A stretch of DNA of 64,000 nt from Ponticoccus alexandrii (GCF_016806125.1 NZ_CP047166.1:2914001-2978000), one strand, 5' to 3'. Shown: positions 1 through 8,402, counted from the first letter of the stretch. Notes: generated from the sequence alone by a model not told the origin. Translations and numbers: made by a program.

Positions 1-816
1 CACGGTGGCGCGCATGGTGATCTCGACGCTGTCCTTGCAGTCGGTCATGCAGGGCTCTGCCCGCCACTGCCCGTATTCCGCCTCGGGCCGGTCATCGACG
101 ACGAAGCCCTGGGCGTTCGGCAGTTCGAAGGCGGGCAGCGTGTCCTGATCCAGGACGAAATCGTCCCCGATCAGGTCATTGGAATAAAGGATGTAGGCCA
201 CGATGGCATAGGTGTCGTCGACCGACAGGCTCTGCGCATTGCCGAAGGGCATCGAGCGGTGGACGTAATCCCAGACGGTCGAGGTATAGGGCCAGAAGGA
301 GCCCACGGTCTTCAGCGGATCCTCGTCGGCAAGCGTGCCGTCACCGCCCGCCAGCTTGGGCCAGTTGTCGACACCCTCGGCGAAGGAGCCATGGCAGACC
401 GCGCAGGCCTCTTCGAACAGCGGCTCGCCGGTCAGTGCGTCGCCAGATCCCTCGGGCAGGCCTGTGCCGTCGGGGCTGACGTCCAGATCCCAGGCCGCGA
501 TCTCTTCGGGCAGGGCCGCGCGGCCGATGCCAAAGCGGGTGCCCGTGGCCTCGTCCGCCTGCGCGGCGGCGACAAGCCCGCCCTCCGGTGCGTCGGCATG
601 CGCTTCGGCGGCGGCCTGCACGACCGGCTCCTTTGCCGCGGCCTGCGCCCTCTGCACCGGGGCCGAGGGTTCGGGGATCGACGCCGGCAGCGCGGTCATG
701 CTGCGCAGGGTCGACGGCGTCCCGGCCACCGAGCGGTCGGCAAAGTTGTAGGCGCCCAGAAGGGTCAGGCCGACGCCCGCCCCCACGCCCAGCATGAGAT
801 TAAGAGACTTCGACAT
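1..816 (-). CDS. soxD: SoxD, cytochrome c subunit of sulfane dehydrogenase SoxCD (3' end outside window)
   Basis: SoxD takes electrons from the molybdenum subunit SoxC during oxidation of the protein-bound sulfane sulfur in the periplasmic Sox cycle. My translation of the minus strand from the ATG at 816 stays open for 272 codons to the window edge. It starts MSKSLNLMLGVGAGVGLTLL, a membrane or signal segment. An Ala/Pro-rich linker follows, then a haem c site EACAVCHGSFAEG and, near the edge, PCMTDC. SoxD proteins of this group have two c-type domains, so the second haem site and the stop should lie beyond base 1. The start lies inside the last codons of soxC (17-base overlap, different frame), which implies translational coupling. 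Identity is firm; only completeness is unknown. Confidence 0.93.
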   Translation of the reverse strand, partial: MSKSLNLMLGVGAGVGLTLLGAYNFADRSVAGTPSTLRSMTALPASIPEPSAPVQRAQAAAKEPVVQAAAEAHADAPEGGLVAAAQADEATGTRFGIGRAALPEEIAAWDLDVSPDGTGLPEGSGDALTGEPLFEEACAVCHGSFAEGVDNWPKLAGGDGTLADEDPLKTVGSFWPYTSTVWDYVHRSMPFGNAQSLSVDDTYAIVAYILYSNDLIGDDFVLDQDTLPAFELPNAQGFVVDDRPEAEYGQWRAEPCMTDCKDSVEITMRATV

Positions 817-2077
817 TTTCGGCCTCCCCGCTGGCTTTGACGTGCCAGGTCTGGATGCAGTTGTTGTGATAGATCGAGTTCAGCCCGCGCACCTCGCGCA
901 GTTGCGCCTTGGTGGGCTGCACGTAGCCGGTTTCGTCCATGGCGCGGGATTGCAGCAGCATCTCTTCGCCGTTCCACGTGGTGTCGAGGTAGAAGCGCGT
1001 CAGCGCCTTGTCCTCTCCGGGGGCCGCAAGGCGTGCGGTTTCCCAGGTCTTGCCGCCGTCCTTCGAGACATCGACACGGGTGATCTTGCCATGGCCGGAC
1101 CACGCCATGCCGGTGATGACCAGCGGGCCGTGGCCATGGGTGATCGGCGCCTGCGGGCTGGGAGAGGTCACGACGGATTTCGCATCCATCACCCAGGTCC
1201 ACTTGCGCGCGGTGCCGTCGGCCAGAACATCGGTGTATTTCGAGGTTTCCTCGCGGCTTTCGACGGGGCCGTCCATGACTTCGACCCGGCGCAGCCACTT
1301 GACCCACATGTTGCCTTCCCACCCGGGCACGACGAGGCGAACGGGGTACCCGTGCTCCTTACGCAAAGCCTCGCCGTTGGCCTTGAACGCAACGAGCACG
1401 TCGTCCATGGCCTTTTCCATCGGTATCGAGCGTCCGTTCGAAGAGGCATCGGCGCCCTCGACGTAGACCCACTTGTCCTTGAAGTCCCCGGCGGCGTCCA
1501 GGCCCGCCTCGGCCAGCAGCGTCCGCAGCGGCACGCCGGTGTATTCCATGTTGTGGATCATGCCGTGGGTGAACTGCGCGCCGTTCAGCTGCGCGCCCGC
1601 CCATTCCATGCCGGTGTTCGCCGCACATTCGAGGAAATAGACGTGCTGCTCGCGCGGGAAACGTTCGAGGTCGGCGTAAGAGAAGATCAGCGGCTGATCG
1701 ACCAACCCGTTGATCATCAGACGGTAGTCCTGCTTGGCCAGCTCGATGGCGCCCGAGTGGTGCCGCTCGAACGCGCAGCCCTGCGGGGTGATGGTGCCGT
1801 CCAGCGCATGGATCGGCGTGAAGTTGATCGAAGAGATCGTGTCGGCGGTCAGCCACTCCACGTTGCGGCGGATCACGTCGTCCTCGAAACGGATCGGCAG
1901 CCCGTAGGGCGTGGCGTCCACGCCGTCGCCAAAGCCCTGCGCCCAGGGCTGGACCTCGGTGATCAGCGGGTCCGGGCCCGCGGCGCGGGCGCCCGTGGCG
2001 GCCACGGTCCCTGCCCCCATCGCGGCGGCGCTGGTCAGGAACTGGCGGCGCGAGGGGCCTGTCTTGTCCTTGTTCAT
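800..2077 (-). CDS. soxC: SoxC, molybdenum-cofactor subunit of sulfane dehydrogenase
   Basis: The 425-residue protein belongs to the sulfite oxidase family. It oxidises the sulfane sulfur carried on the SoxY cysteine to the sulfone level and passes electrons to SoxD. The N-terminus has a twin-arginine signal (SRRQFLTSAAAMGAG, residues 9-23), consistent with export of a folded cofactor protein. The Mo-ligating cysteine of the family is seen as C151 in LECAANTGMEW. The C-terminal part resembles the sulfite oxidase dimerisation domain (for example ITGMAWSGHGKITRVDVS). It follows soxB in the same direction after about 70 bases that contain an 18-bp inverted repeat, and it overlaps soxD. Length is normal for SoxC. 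Confidence 0.96.
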   Translation of the reverse strand: MNKDKTGPSRRQFLTSAAAMGAGTVAATGARAAGPDPLITEVQPWAQGFGDGVDATPYGLPIRFEDDVIRRNVEWLTADTISSINFTPIHALDGTITPQGCAFERHHSGAIELAKQDYRLMINGLVDQPLIFSYADLERFPREQHVYFLECAANTGMEWAGAQLNGAQFTHGMIHNMEYTGVPLRTLLAEAGLDAAGDFKDKWVYVEGADASSNGRSIPMEKAMDDVLVAFKANGEALRKEHGYPVRLVVPGWEGNMWVKWLRRVEVMDGPVESREETSKYTDVLADGTARKWTWVMDAKSVVTSPSPQAPITHGHGPLVITGMAWSGHGKITRVDVSKDGGKTWETARLAAPGEDKALTRFYLDTTWNGEEMLLQSRAMDETGYVQPTKAQLREVRGLNSIYHNNCIQTWHVKASGEAENVEVS

Positions 2078-2099
2078 CTGGCGTCCTTTCGCATCATGC

Positions 2100-2117
2100 C
2101 ATTCATCTATGTGAATG
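2100..2117. promoter_or_regulatory. Candidate SoxR operator upstream of soxC
   Basis: Inverted repeat CATTCA-TCTATG-TGAATG, centred about 31 bases upstream of the soxC start and lying between soxB and soxC. It has the same ATTCA-N6-TGAAT form as the repeat between soxW and soxX. Assignment to SoxR is inferred from repeat sharing and position. Confidence 0.5.
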
Positions 2118-2148
2118 AGATGGTGAAAAAAATGTGCGGCGGGGGCGC

Positions 2149-3846
2149 TTACGCGCCCACCACCTCGACGGAGTTGTTCGGGTCCAGGGTCACGCTGCCC
2201 TGCTTGCGGATGTGATCCTCGACCACGTCCCAGATCATCGGGCCTTCGGTGCCTTCGTTGACCGAGGCCCAGCCCGCGACGACGTAGGATTTCGCCGGGT
2301 CGATGGCCTCGCCGGTCTTCAGCAACGTCATGTCGCTGATGCGCTCGCCCTGCGGCTTGGTGATGTCGATACGGTAGCCCATGCCACCCACGCGCACCAT
2401 GTCGCCGCCCTGCTGGTAGTAGGGATCGGGGTTGAAGATGTTGTCGGCCACATCCTCCAGCACGACCTTGAGGAACTCGCCGGTCATCTCGTTGCGATAG
2501 GCCTCGCCATAGGACATCGAAGTGACGTTCCAGATGTCCTCTCGGGTGATCGGATCACCCGGGATCAGCGACGGCCCCCAGCGCACGCCGGGGCTGAGCG
2601 CGATGTCGGCCTCGCGCTCGGAAATCAGCGCGTTGCAGATCAGGTCGTCCCATGTGCCGTTAAAGTTGCCACGGCGGTAGAGCAGTTCCTCGGTGGTGCC
2701 GATGACCTCGCTCAGGGTGTCCATATGCGGGGCGCGCTGTTCCTCGATCAGCTTGGTCATGACCGGATCGGGGGCGATCACGTCCGAGAAGATCGGGATC
2801 AGCTTGTGGCGAATGCCCTGCATCGCGCCGTCGCGGACGTCCAGATCCACGCGGGAAACGAACTTGCCGTTGGACCCCGAGGCCACGATGAAGGTCTGCC
2901 CCACCTGCACCGGTTCCGGCAGCGCGTCATGGGTGTGGCCCGAGAGGATCACGTCGATGCCGGTCACGACCGAGGCCATCTTCTTGTCCACGTCGAAGCC
3001 ATTGTGCGACAGGCAGACGACCAGCTCGGCGCCCGCCGCGCGGACCTCGTCGACCATGGCCTGCATGTTCTCGTCGCGGATGCCGAAGCTGTATTCCGGG
3101 AACATCCAGCGCGGGTTGGCGATGGGCATGTAGGGGAAGGCCTGACCGATCACGGCGATTTTCACGCCGCCGCGCTCGAAGAACTCGTAGGGCTTGAACA
3201 GTTCGGCGGGCTCGTCCCACTCTGCATCGAAGATGTTCTGGCCCAGTGCGGCGAAGGGCAAGCCCTGCACCAGTTCCTGAACGCGGCCAGAGCCCAGCGT
3301 GAATTCCCAGTGGAAGGTCATGGCGTCGGGCTTCAGCCCGTTCATGGCGTTGACCATGTCCTGCCCCTCGCTGTGGTAGCAGGTGTAAGAGCCATGCCAT
3401 GTGTCGCCGCCGTCCAGCAAAAGCGCGTCGGGGCGGTCGGCGCGGATGGCGTTGACCACCGTGGACACGCGGTCCAGCCCGCCGACGCGGCCATAGGCCT
3501 GTGCCAGAGCGGAAAAGTCGCCCGAGGACAGGGCGTAATGCGAAGGCGAGCCGTCTTCGACCCCGTAAAGGCGGCGAAAGTCGGCGCCGGTGATATGCGG
3601 CACCTCGCCCCTGTTCGCGCCGACGCCGATATTGACCGAGGGCTCGCGGAAGTAGATCGGCACAAGCTGCGCGTGGATGTCGGTGACGTGGATCAGGCTG
3701 ACGTTGCCGTAGGTGTCGAATTGCAGCAGCTGGTCCTGCGTCAGCGCCTGCTGCGCGGCCAGACGGGACCAGCGGCCAAAGCCGGAAGCGCCGTAAAGCG
3801 CCGAGGCCGCCATGGACACCTGCAGGAAATCGCGTCTCGAGATCAT
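2149..3846 (-). CDS. soxB: SoxB, thiosulfohydrolase (sulfate-releasing, dinuclear metal)
   Basis: SoxB hydrolyses the terminal sulfone from the thiol adduct on SoxY to release sulfate. The 565-residue protein starts at MISRRDFLQVSMAASALYG, a Tat signal with the twin arginine at residues 4-5. The metallophosphoesterase/5'-nucleotidase motifs are visible: HVTDIHAQL, DGGDTWHGSY, CLSHNGFDVD and LSGHTHDALPEP. An upstream in-frame ATG at 3876 would add ten residues before the Tat motif and would start inside a palindrome; I prefer 3846 because it puts the Tat signal at the N-terminus and gives the usual SoxB length. Neither start has a good ribosome-binding site. Confidence 0.96.
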   Translation of the reverse strand: MISRRDFLQVSMAASALYGASGFGRWSRLAAQQALTQDQLLQFDTYGNVSLIHVTDIHAQLVPIYFREPSVNIGVGANRGEVPHITGADFRRLYGVEDGSPSHYALSSGDFSALAQAYGRVGGLDRVSTVVNAIRADRPDALLLDGGDTWHGSYTCYHSEGQDMVNAMNGLKPDAMTFHWEFTLGSGRVQELVQGLPFAALGQNIFDAEWDEPAELFKPYEFFERGGVKIAVIGQAFPYMPIANPRWMFPEYSFGIRDENMQAMVDEVRAAGAELVVCLSHNGFDVDKKMASVVTGIDVILSGHTHDALPEPVQVGQTFIVASGSNGKFVSRVDLDVRDGAMQGIRHKLIPIFSDVIAPDPVMTKLIEEQRAPHMDTLSEVIGTTEELLYRRGNFNGTWDDLICNALISEREADIALSPGVRWGPSLIPGDPITREDIWNVTSMSYGEAYRNEMTGEFLKVVLEDVADNIFNPDPYYQQGGDMVRVGGMGYRIDITKPQGERISDMTLLKTGEAIDPAKSYVVAGWASVNEGTEGPMIWDVVEDHIRKQGSVTLDPNNSVEVVGA

Positions 3847-3871
3847 GGGAGGGAAGCTTTCTGTCTCAGGA

Positions 3872-3889
3872 CACACATGCGCATGTGTG
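3872..3889. promoter_or_regulatory. Perfect 18-bp palindrome between soxA and soxB
   Basis: CACACATGCGCATGTGTG is self-complementary across all 18 bases and lies 26 bases upstream of the chosen soxB start. It does not resemble the ATTCA-N6-TGAAT repeats in this cluster. It could be an operator or an RNA hairpin that tunes soxB translation. No protein is assigned. Confidence 0.45.
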
Positions 3890-3943
3890 CATGGATTTCA
3901 CTCGGGAAACCCCGCGCCAGCGAGCCGGCGCGGGGCATCGGGA

Positions 3944-4789
3944 TTACTGGCGGACCGCCGGGGTCTCGACGCTAAGGCCATTGCCGCGCGAGGCGACATA
4001 CAGCTCCAGCGCGCGGAACTCGTCGGATCCTTCGGCGAAGGTTTCCGCCCGGGTGTCGCGGATGCAGCCCCGGAAGCGGTTGTGCTTCGAGATCAGCTTG
4101 GCCTGTTTCAGACGGTAGGTCGGGAAACCGTTGGTCTGGCCTTGCGACAGGTGATCGGCGCGGATGTAGTTGCCGTAGTTCTCTTCGTGGCAATTGGCAC
4201 AGGACAGCTCCAGCTGGCCGTACCGCGTATAATACATCTCTTTGCCCTGCTCCCAGAAGGGGGCGGCGGGGCCGTCGATGGCCACGTTCATCGGCATGCC
4301 AAGCGACTGGTGGCCGATCAGCGACACCATGGCCTGCATCTCGCCGCCGGACCATTTCCAGGCCTCGGCCTGCATCCGGTCGGTGCGGCAGGTGTTCACG
4401 AGGTCTTCCATGACCACGAGATTGCCGTCCGCGTCCACCTTCGGCATCTGCGTCGACAGGCCCTTGAAGGTGTCGACATCACCGTGGCACGAGGCGCAGC
4501 TTTCACCGGCCTCGCCCTCGACCGTGCCCCACATGTCGATGGCCTGATCGACGAAGATCATCGCGGGGTTGTCGAAGGTGTCCATTTCCAGCGCCTGGGT
4601 CTCGTCGGTGCGGAAGTGCCAGCCCGACACGACCTCGTCGATCCCGGTATCGGCCATATGCTCGGCCGCGGCGGTCTTCGAGACCATCTCCTGCCCGTCG
4701 ATCGTCAGCACGTCGTCGTCGGCGCCACCGGCCAGGGCCACGGGCGCGGCAAGCAATGCGGCCACTGCCGTCAATGCCTTGAGTTTCAT
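3944..4789 (-). CDS. soxA: SoxA, dihaem cytochrome c subunit of SoxAX
   Basis: SoxA forms SoxAX, which oxidatively couples thiosulfate to the cysteine of the SoxYZ carrier. The 281-residue product has a Sec signal (MKLKALTAVAALLAAPVALA), one haem site at CASCH and a second at CANCH. A C-terminal cysteine in RFRGCIRDTRAETF matches the residue that ligates the active-site haem and becomes modified in SoxA proteins. Two CxxCH sites mark the dihaem subtype found in Paracoccus and Rhodovulum relatives. It is co-directional with soxZ upstream and soxB downstream. Confidence 0.96.
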   Translation of the reverse strand: MKLKALTAVAALLAAPVALAGGADDDVLTIDGQEMVSKTAAAEHMADTGIDEVVSGWHFRTDETQALEMDTFDNPAMIFVDQAIDMWGTVEGEAGESCASCHGDVDTFKGLSTQMPKVDADGNLVVMEDLVNTCRTDRMQAEAWKWSGGEMQAMVSLIGHQSLGMPMNVAIDGPAAPFWEQGKEMYYTRYGQLELSCANCHEENYGNYIRADHLSQGQTNGFPTYRLKQAKLISKHNRFRGCIRDTRAETFAEGSDEFRALELYVASRGNGLSVETPAVRQ

Positions 4790-4849
4790 AGGTTATCCCT
4801 CCCTTATGGCTGATCTGCCCCGCGCGAATGGCGGGGCAGACGGCTGTTC

Positions 4850-5176
4850 CTAGACGGAGATCGGCTTCACTTCCTCGTAGACGTCGCCATCGTCGTCGTA
4901 CCAGGTGAACTTGAACTCACCGGCCTCGGGAACCGTGGCTTCGAATTCGAAGTAGGGGTTGGTCGAGATCGAGGGCGCCATGACCACGTCGACCACGTTC
5001 TGCCCGTTGAAGTCACAGGTGAAGCGGTTGATGATCGAGCGCGGGATCAGGTTGCCGTCGCCGTCCTTGCGCTGGCCCGATTCCATCGGGTGAGAGATCA
5101 GCGTCTTGATGGTGACCACATCACCGGCAGAGGCCGACGAGGGAACCTTGACGCGGGGTTTAACTCCGGATGCCAT
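4850..5176 (-). CDS. soxZ: SoxZ, sulfur-carrier partner protein
   Basis: The 108-residue protein has no signal peptide. It starts MASGVKPRVKVPSSASAGD and contains the SoxZ features TLISHPMESGQRKD and a C-terminal FKFTWYDDDGDVYEEVKPI. SoxZ binds SoxY, and the heterodimer is carried to the periplasm by the Tat signal on SoxY. The gene follows soxY after 18 bases, the usual pairing. Confidence 0.96.
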   Translation of the reverse strand: MASGVKPRVKVPSSASAGDVVTIKTLISHPMESGQRKDGDGNLIPRSIINRFTCDFNGQNVVDVVMAPSISTNPYFEFEATVPEAGEFKFTWYDDDGDVYEEVKPISV

Positions 5177-5194
5177 ATTGTCGTACTCCTCTAC

Positions 5195-5629
5195 TCAGCC
5201 GCCGCAGCCGCCGATGGTGACCTTGACCGTTTTCATGGCCGTGATGTAGCTGCCGTCTTCCATCTTGGCGATGGCCTGCACGTCCTGCGTTCCGGCCAGA
5301 CGGATGCGGGTCGACGCGGTGCGCGACCCCGCCAGCGGGCCGAAGCGGAAGGTGCCGACGCCCGGCGTCGGGTTGCCAAGTGCGAAGATCCGCACCTCGA
5401 CCGCGCCGGGCGCGTCGAAGGCGATCGGCACGGTGTTGCCGTTCTCGGCGATCTCGGGCGCGGTCAGGGTCAGGTCGCCCTCACCCGCGCTGGCACCGGC
5501 GAGAAACTCGTCCGGCGTGCCGACCATCTCGGCGTCCGGGTCGGCCTGTGCGAAGGCCCGCAGGGGCAGCAGCGCCGTGACAACGGCGGCGCCCCCCATG
5601 GCCAGGGTTTCACGTCTCGTGAAGTCCAT
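5195..5629 (-). CDS. soxY: SoxY, covalent sulfur-carrier protein
   Basis: SoxY carries the sulfur intermediates of thiosulfate oxidation on a C-terminal cysteine. The 144-residue product ends in GGCGG, the swinging-arm carrier motif, so the functional cysteine is present. The N-terminus MDFTRRETLAMGGAAVV is a Tat signal, ending near ALLPLRAFAQA. soxX lies upstream and soxZ downstream in the same direction. Confidence 0.97.
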   Translation of the reverse strand: MDFTRRETLAMGGAAVVTALLPLRAFAQADPDAEMVGTPDEFLAGASAGEGDLTLTAPEIAENGNTVPIAFDAPGAVEVRIFALGNPTPGVGTFRFGPLAGSRTASTRIRLAGTQDVQAIAKMEDGSYITAMKTVKVTIGGCGG

Positions 5630-5653
5630 TTGGGTTCTCCTATGCGGTGGGTG

Positions 5654-6130
5654 TCAGCCTTCCTGCAGCGTCAGCAGGAAAGCGACAACGTCTTCGATCT
5701 GTTGTGCCGACAGGATCGGCGGAAGGTCGTCGGATGCGGCCTTGCCGGTGTAGGCATCCCCCGGGCGGATAAAGCCCGTGGTCTTGTAGAAGGCCGGCAT
5801 GACCGTGTCGGGGAAGGTCATCTTGGCATTGGCCACGATGCCGCGCAGTTCCTCGGCAGAGCGGTAACCGCCGACGCCCGAAAGCGGCGGGCCGACCTCG
5901 CCCTGAAAGGCGATGTCCGGGTACTGCGCGACCACGTGGCACGCCACGCAGTTGCCCTGCGACCGCTGCGAGAAAACCTGCATCCCGCGTTCCGCATCGC
6001 CCGCTTCCGCGGTCAGGGGCGTCGCCACCTCTCCGTATTCGCTGTAGGATACGTCGGTCGGCGCGACGTCCTGTGCCCAGACCGCTCCGGCGGTCAGTGC
6101 CAGCGCCGCTGTCAGTGCTGTAAGCTTCAT
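5654..6130 (-). CDS. soxX: SoxX, monohaem cytochrome c subunit of SoxAX
   Basis: The 158-residue product has a Sec signal (MKLTALTAALALTAGAVWAQ) and one haem site (GNCVACHVV). A downstream methionine in the DTVMPAFYKTTGF segment is the probable second ligand. Partnered with SoxA it begins thiosulfate oxidation. It is the first gene of the structural run soxXYZABCD. The 134-base gap between soxW and soxX contains an inverted repeat that is a candidate SoxR operator. Confidence 0.95.
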   Translation of the reverse strand: MKLTALTAALALTAGAVWAQDVAPTDVSYSEYGEVATPLTAEAGDAERGMQVFSQRSQGNCVACHVVAQYPDIAFQGEVGPPLSGVGGYRSAEELRGIVANAKMTFPDTVMPAFYKTTGFIRPGDAYTGKAASDDLPPILSAQQIEDVVAFLLTLQEG

Positions 6131-6225
6131 GTTCCCTCCCTAGGCTTGCGGACCCTCGACGGGGGCCTTGGCTCGCATCGGCTGTTGCATACCGTAGAGC
6201 ACCGCCCCCCGATCACGCAACAACA

Positions 6226-6243
6226 AATTCACGGATGTGAATT
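6226..6243. promoter_or_regulatory. Candidate SoxR operator between soxW and soxX
   Basis: Perfect inverted repeat AATTCAC-GGAT-GTGAATT. Its core ATTCA-N6-TGAAT (6227-6242) matches the repeat upstream of soxC, including the half ATGTGAAT. In Paracoccus the soxW-soxX gap is an established SoxR target, so position and symmetry agree. Binding here is inferred. Confidence 0.6.
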
Positions 6244-6264
6244 ATTGATACCTTCGGACCGGTC

Positions 6265-6843
6265 TCAATCGGTCTTCCCGTTATCCCGTTCCTGGATCCG
6301 TCGCGCATGATAGCGCTGGAAATCCTCGTCCCCGTCAAGCTCATAGCGCTTTTCCTGGACCCAGGTGAGCATATCGATGGTCGTGCCCTTGCCAAAGGCA
6401 CCCGGCATCACCGCCACGGCCGCCTGCGGCGCCGTCGCCTCGGCATTCACCTCTTCGGGCAGGAACATCATCGTCGGCGTGAAGAGGATGTTCCACTTGC
6501 GCGCCATGTCCTTCTCGGACAGCGATTCCCCGTCGAAGTCGGTCACCTCGATATCCCCATGCAGGTTCAGCTGCACGACGAAGTAGTTTTCGTCGATGTA
6601 GTCCGAGACCATGGGGTCGGTGAAAACCTCTTCGTGCATCTGCCGACAGTAGATGCAGCCGCGCTGTTCGAACAGCAGGACAAGCCGCTTGCCCTCTGCG
6701 TTCGCCTCGTCGAGATCCTCGCGCAGATCCTTGAAGGTGTCGCGCATCCACGGGCTTTTGAACAGCCCGTCGTCGCCCATCTCTGCCGCCGCCAGCGGCA
6801 GGGCGATCACGGCGGCAAGCGCCGCGCCGATCCAGTGTCTCAT
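6265..6843 (-). CDS. soxW: SoxW, periplasmic thioredoxin
   Basis: The 192-residue product has a Sec signal (MRHWIGAALAAVIALPLAAA) and a thioredoxin fold with redox motif RGCIYCRQMHEEVF and the cis-proline region FTPTMMFLP. It is 13 bases downstream of soxV, whose membrane protein passes electrons to it. In known Sox systems the SoxVW pair keeps the SoxY cysteine reduced. Confidence 0.9.
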   Translation of the reverse strand: MRHWIGAALAAVIALPLAAAEMGDDGLFKSPWMRDTFKDLREDLDEANAEGKRLVLLFEQRGCIYCRQMHEEVFTDPMVSDYIDENYFVVQLNLHGDIEVTDFDGESLSEKDMARKWNILFTPTMMFLPEEVNAEATAPQAAVAVMPGAFGKGTTIDMLTWVQEKRYELDGDEDFQRYHARRIQERDNGKTD

Positions 6844-6856
6844 GCCTTTCCTCCTC

Positions 6857-7594
6857 TTAACTCAGGGATGACCAAGCCGGGAAGGTCTCAAGCATCCATT
6901 GCCCGATTACGTTCACCGTATCTGTCACAATCAGGATGGCAAACACGATGAGCATGGCGCCCATCACCTTCTCGACATATTGCAGCTTGTCGCGGTGGCG
7001 CGCCGTCCAGCGCAGGAAGGGGCCGGAAAACAGCGCCGCGACGACGAAGGGCGCGGTCATGCCGATGCCGTAGACCAGCAGCAGAAGGCCGCCGCGCCAG
7101 ATGTCGCCCATACCGCTGGCGATCATCAGGATAGAGGCCAGCGCCGGGCCGACGCAGGGCGTCCAGCCAAAGCCGAACGCAAGGCCCATCAGATAGGCGC
7201 CCACGGCGGTCGTCGGCTCTGCCTTGCTCTCCAGCTTCGCCTCCCGGTAGAGAAAACCGATGCGGATGACGCCGAGGAAGTGCAGGCCGAAGACCGTCAG
7301 GATCGCCGCCGCGACCCATTGCAGTTCGTCCATCCAGGTGGCGAAGGCCTGCCCGACCGCCGTCGCGCCCATGCCCAGCAGAACGAAGATCGTCGTCACC
7401 CCCGCGGCGAAGAACAGCGCCGACAGAATCAGCCGCCGCTGCGCGCCCGGGGCGATGCCTTCGTCCGCACGCAGTTCCGACATCGAGATCCCGGCCATGT
7501 AGCACAGGTAAAAGGGCACCATCGGCAGGATGCAGGGCGTGAAAAAGCTGAGAAGTCCGGCAATTGCCGCACCTGCGAAGGAAATATCGAGCAA
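6857..7594 (-). CDS. soxV: SoxV, CcdA/DsbD-type membrane thiol electron carrier
   Basis: The 245-residue protein has about six membrane spans. The paired redox cysteines of the CcdA family appear in FFTPCILPMVPFYLCYMAG near the N-terminus and FGWTPCVGPALASIL in the middle. It moves reducing equivalents from cytoplasmic thioredoxin across the membrane to SoxW and SoxS-type thioredoxins. It heads the leftward operon and is divergent from soxS, with 75 bases between start codons. Confidence 0.93.
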   Translation of the reverse strand: MLDISFAGAAIAGLLSFFTPCILPMVPFYLCYMAGISMSELRADEGIAPGAQRRLILSALFFAAGVTTIFVLLGMGATAVGQAFATWMDELQWVAAAILTVFGLHFLGVIRIGFLYREAKLESKAEPTTAVGAYLMGLAFGFGWTPCVGPALASILMIASGMGDIWRGGLLLLVYGIGMTAPFVVAALFSGPFLRWTARHRDKLQYVEKVMGAMLIVFAILIVTDTVNVIGQWMLETFPAWSSLS

Positions 7595-7616
7595 GGGAGG
7601 CGCCTTTCCTTGTAGA

Positions 7617-7632
7617 ATTCACATATTCAGAT
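7617..7632. promoter_or_regulatory. Degenerate SoxR-type site between divergent soxV and soxS
   Basis: Read on the minus strand this is ATCTGAATATGTGAAT: one intact half (ATGTGAAT) of the repeat seen before soxX and soxC, with a degenerate other half. The soxS-soxV gap is a known SoxR target in Paracoccus. As a single half-site this is weaker evidence. Confidence 0.4.
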
Positions 7633-7669
7633 TAAGTAGTTCGAGGACCGAACGTCAATCGGTGTTGCG

Positions 7670-8050
7670 ATGAAGTTGATCCCGTCCGTCTGCGGTGCCC
7701 TCGCGGCTGCCTGGCTGGCCCTGCCCGCCATGGCTGGCGACCTGCGTCTGGTGATGGTCGAGCAAGCCGGATGCGCCTATTGCGCCGCCTGGGATGACGA
7801 AATCGCCCCCGCCTACCCCAAGACCGCCGAAGGCCGCTTTGCGCCGCTGGTCCGGGCCGACCTGCACAGGGGCCCACCCGAGGGCGTGACCTATGCGCGC
7901 CCGGTGCTGTTCACGCCCACCTTCATCCTCGTCGGCGACGACGGCACAGAGATCGCGCGGATGGAAGGCTATGTCGGTCAGGATTTCTTCTGGCCCGTCT
8001 ACTCGAAACTGCTTCAGGACAAGACCGATTATGACCCAGCAACGCATTGA
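7670..8050 (+). CDS. soxS: SoxS, periplasmic thioredoxin-like reductant
   Basis: The 126-residue protein has a Sec signal (MKLIPSVCGALAAAWLALPA), a redox motif EQAGCAYCAAWDDE and the cis-proline region FTPTFILVGDDG. In characterised systems SoxS reductively reactivates the SoxYZ carrier. It is divergent from soxV. Its last 20 bases overlap soxR in another frame, so soxS and soxR are translationally coupled. Confidence 0.9.
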   Translation: MKLIPSVCGALAAAWLALPAMAGDLRLVMVEQAGCAYCAAWDDEIAPAYPKTAEGRFAPLVRADLHRGPPEGVTYARPVLFTPTFILVGDDGTEIARMEGYVGQDFFWPVYSKLLQDKTDYDPATH

Positions 8051-8402
8051 CGAGGCCGCTGCGAAGACCTCGCTGCCGGTTCTCGACAAGGATCTGAGCG
8101 ATGCGGAGCTCGACGTGATCGTGGACAAGGCTACCCGCGCCTCGGCCTTCCTGAAGGCCATCAGCCACGAAGGGCGGCTGATGATCCTGTGCCACCTCGT
8201 CTCGGGCGAAAAATCGGTGACGGAACTCGAAGAGCTGCTGTCCGCCCGGCAGGCCGCCGTCAGCCAGCAGCTGTCGCGCCTGCGGCTGGAAGGGCTGGTC
8301 GTGCCCCGGCGCGAGGGCAAGGCGATCTACTACCGCCTCGCCGACGATAAGCCGCGCAAGATGCTGGAATGCGTCTACGAGTTGTTCTGCAAGGACGATT
8401 GA
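8031..8402 (+). CDS. soxR: SoxR, ArsR-family repressor of the sox genes
   Basis: The 123-residue winged-helix regulator has the ArsR core: FLKAISHEGRLMILCHLVSG, then the recognition helix region SARQAAVSQQLSRLRLEGLV and the wing REGKAIYYRL. Two cysteines, one in LMILCHL and one in ELFCKDD, are candidates for the thiol or persulfide switch described for SoxR-type sensors. I chose the ATG at 8031, inside soxS, because the region upstream in this frame is soxS sequence. It probably represses the soxVW and soxXYZABCD transcripts through the ATTCA-N6-TGAAT repeats. Confidence 0.92.
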   Translation: MTQQRIDEAAAKTSLPVLDKDLSDAELDVIVDKATRASAFLKAISHEGRLMILCHLVSGEKSVTELEELLSARQAAVSQQLSRLRLEGLVVPRREGKAIYYRLADDKPRKMLECVYELFCKDD

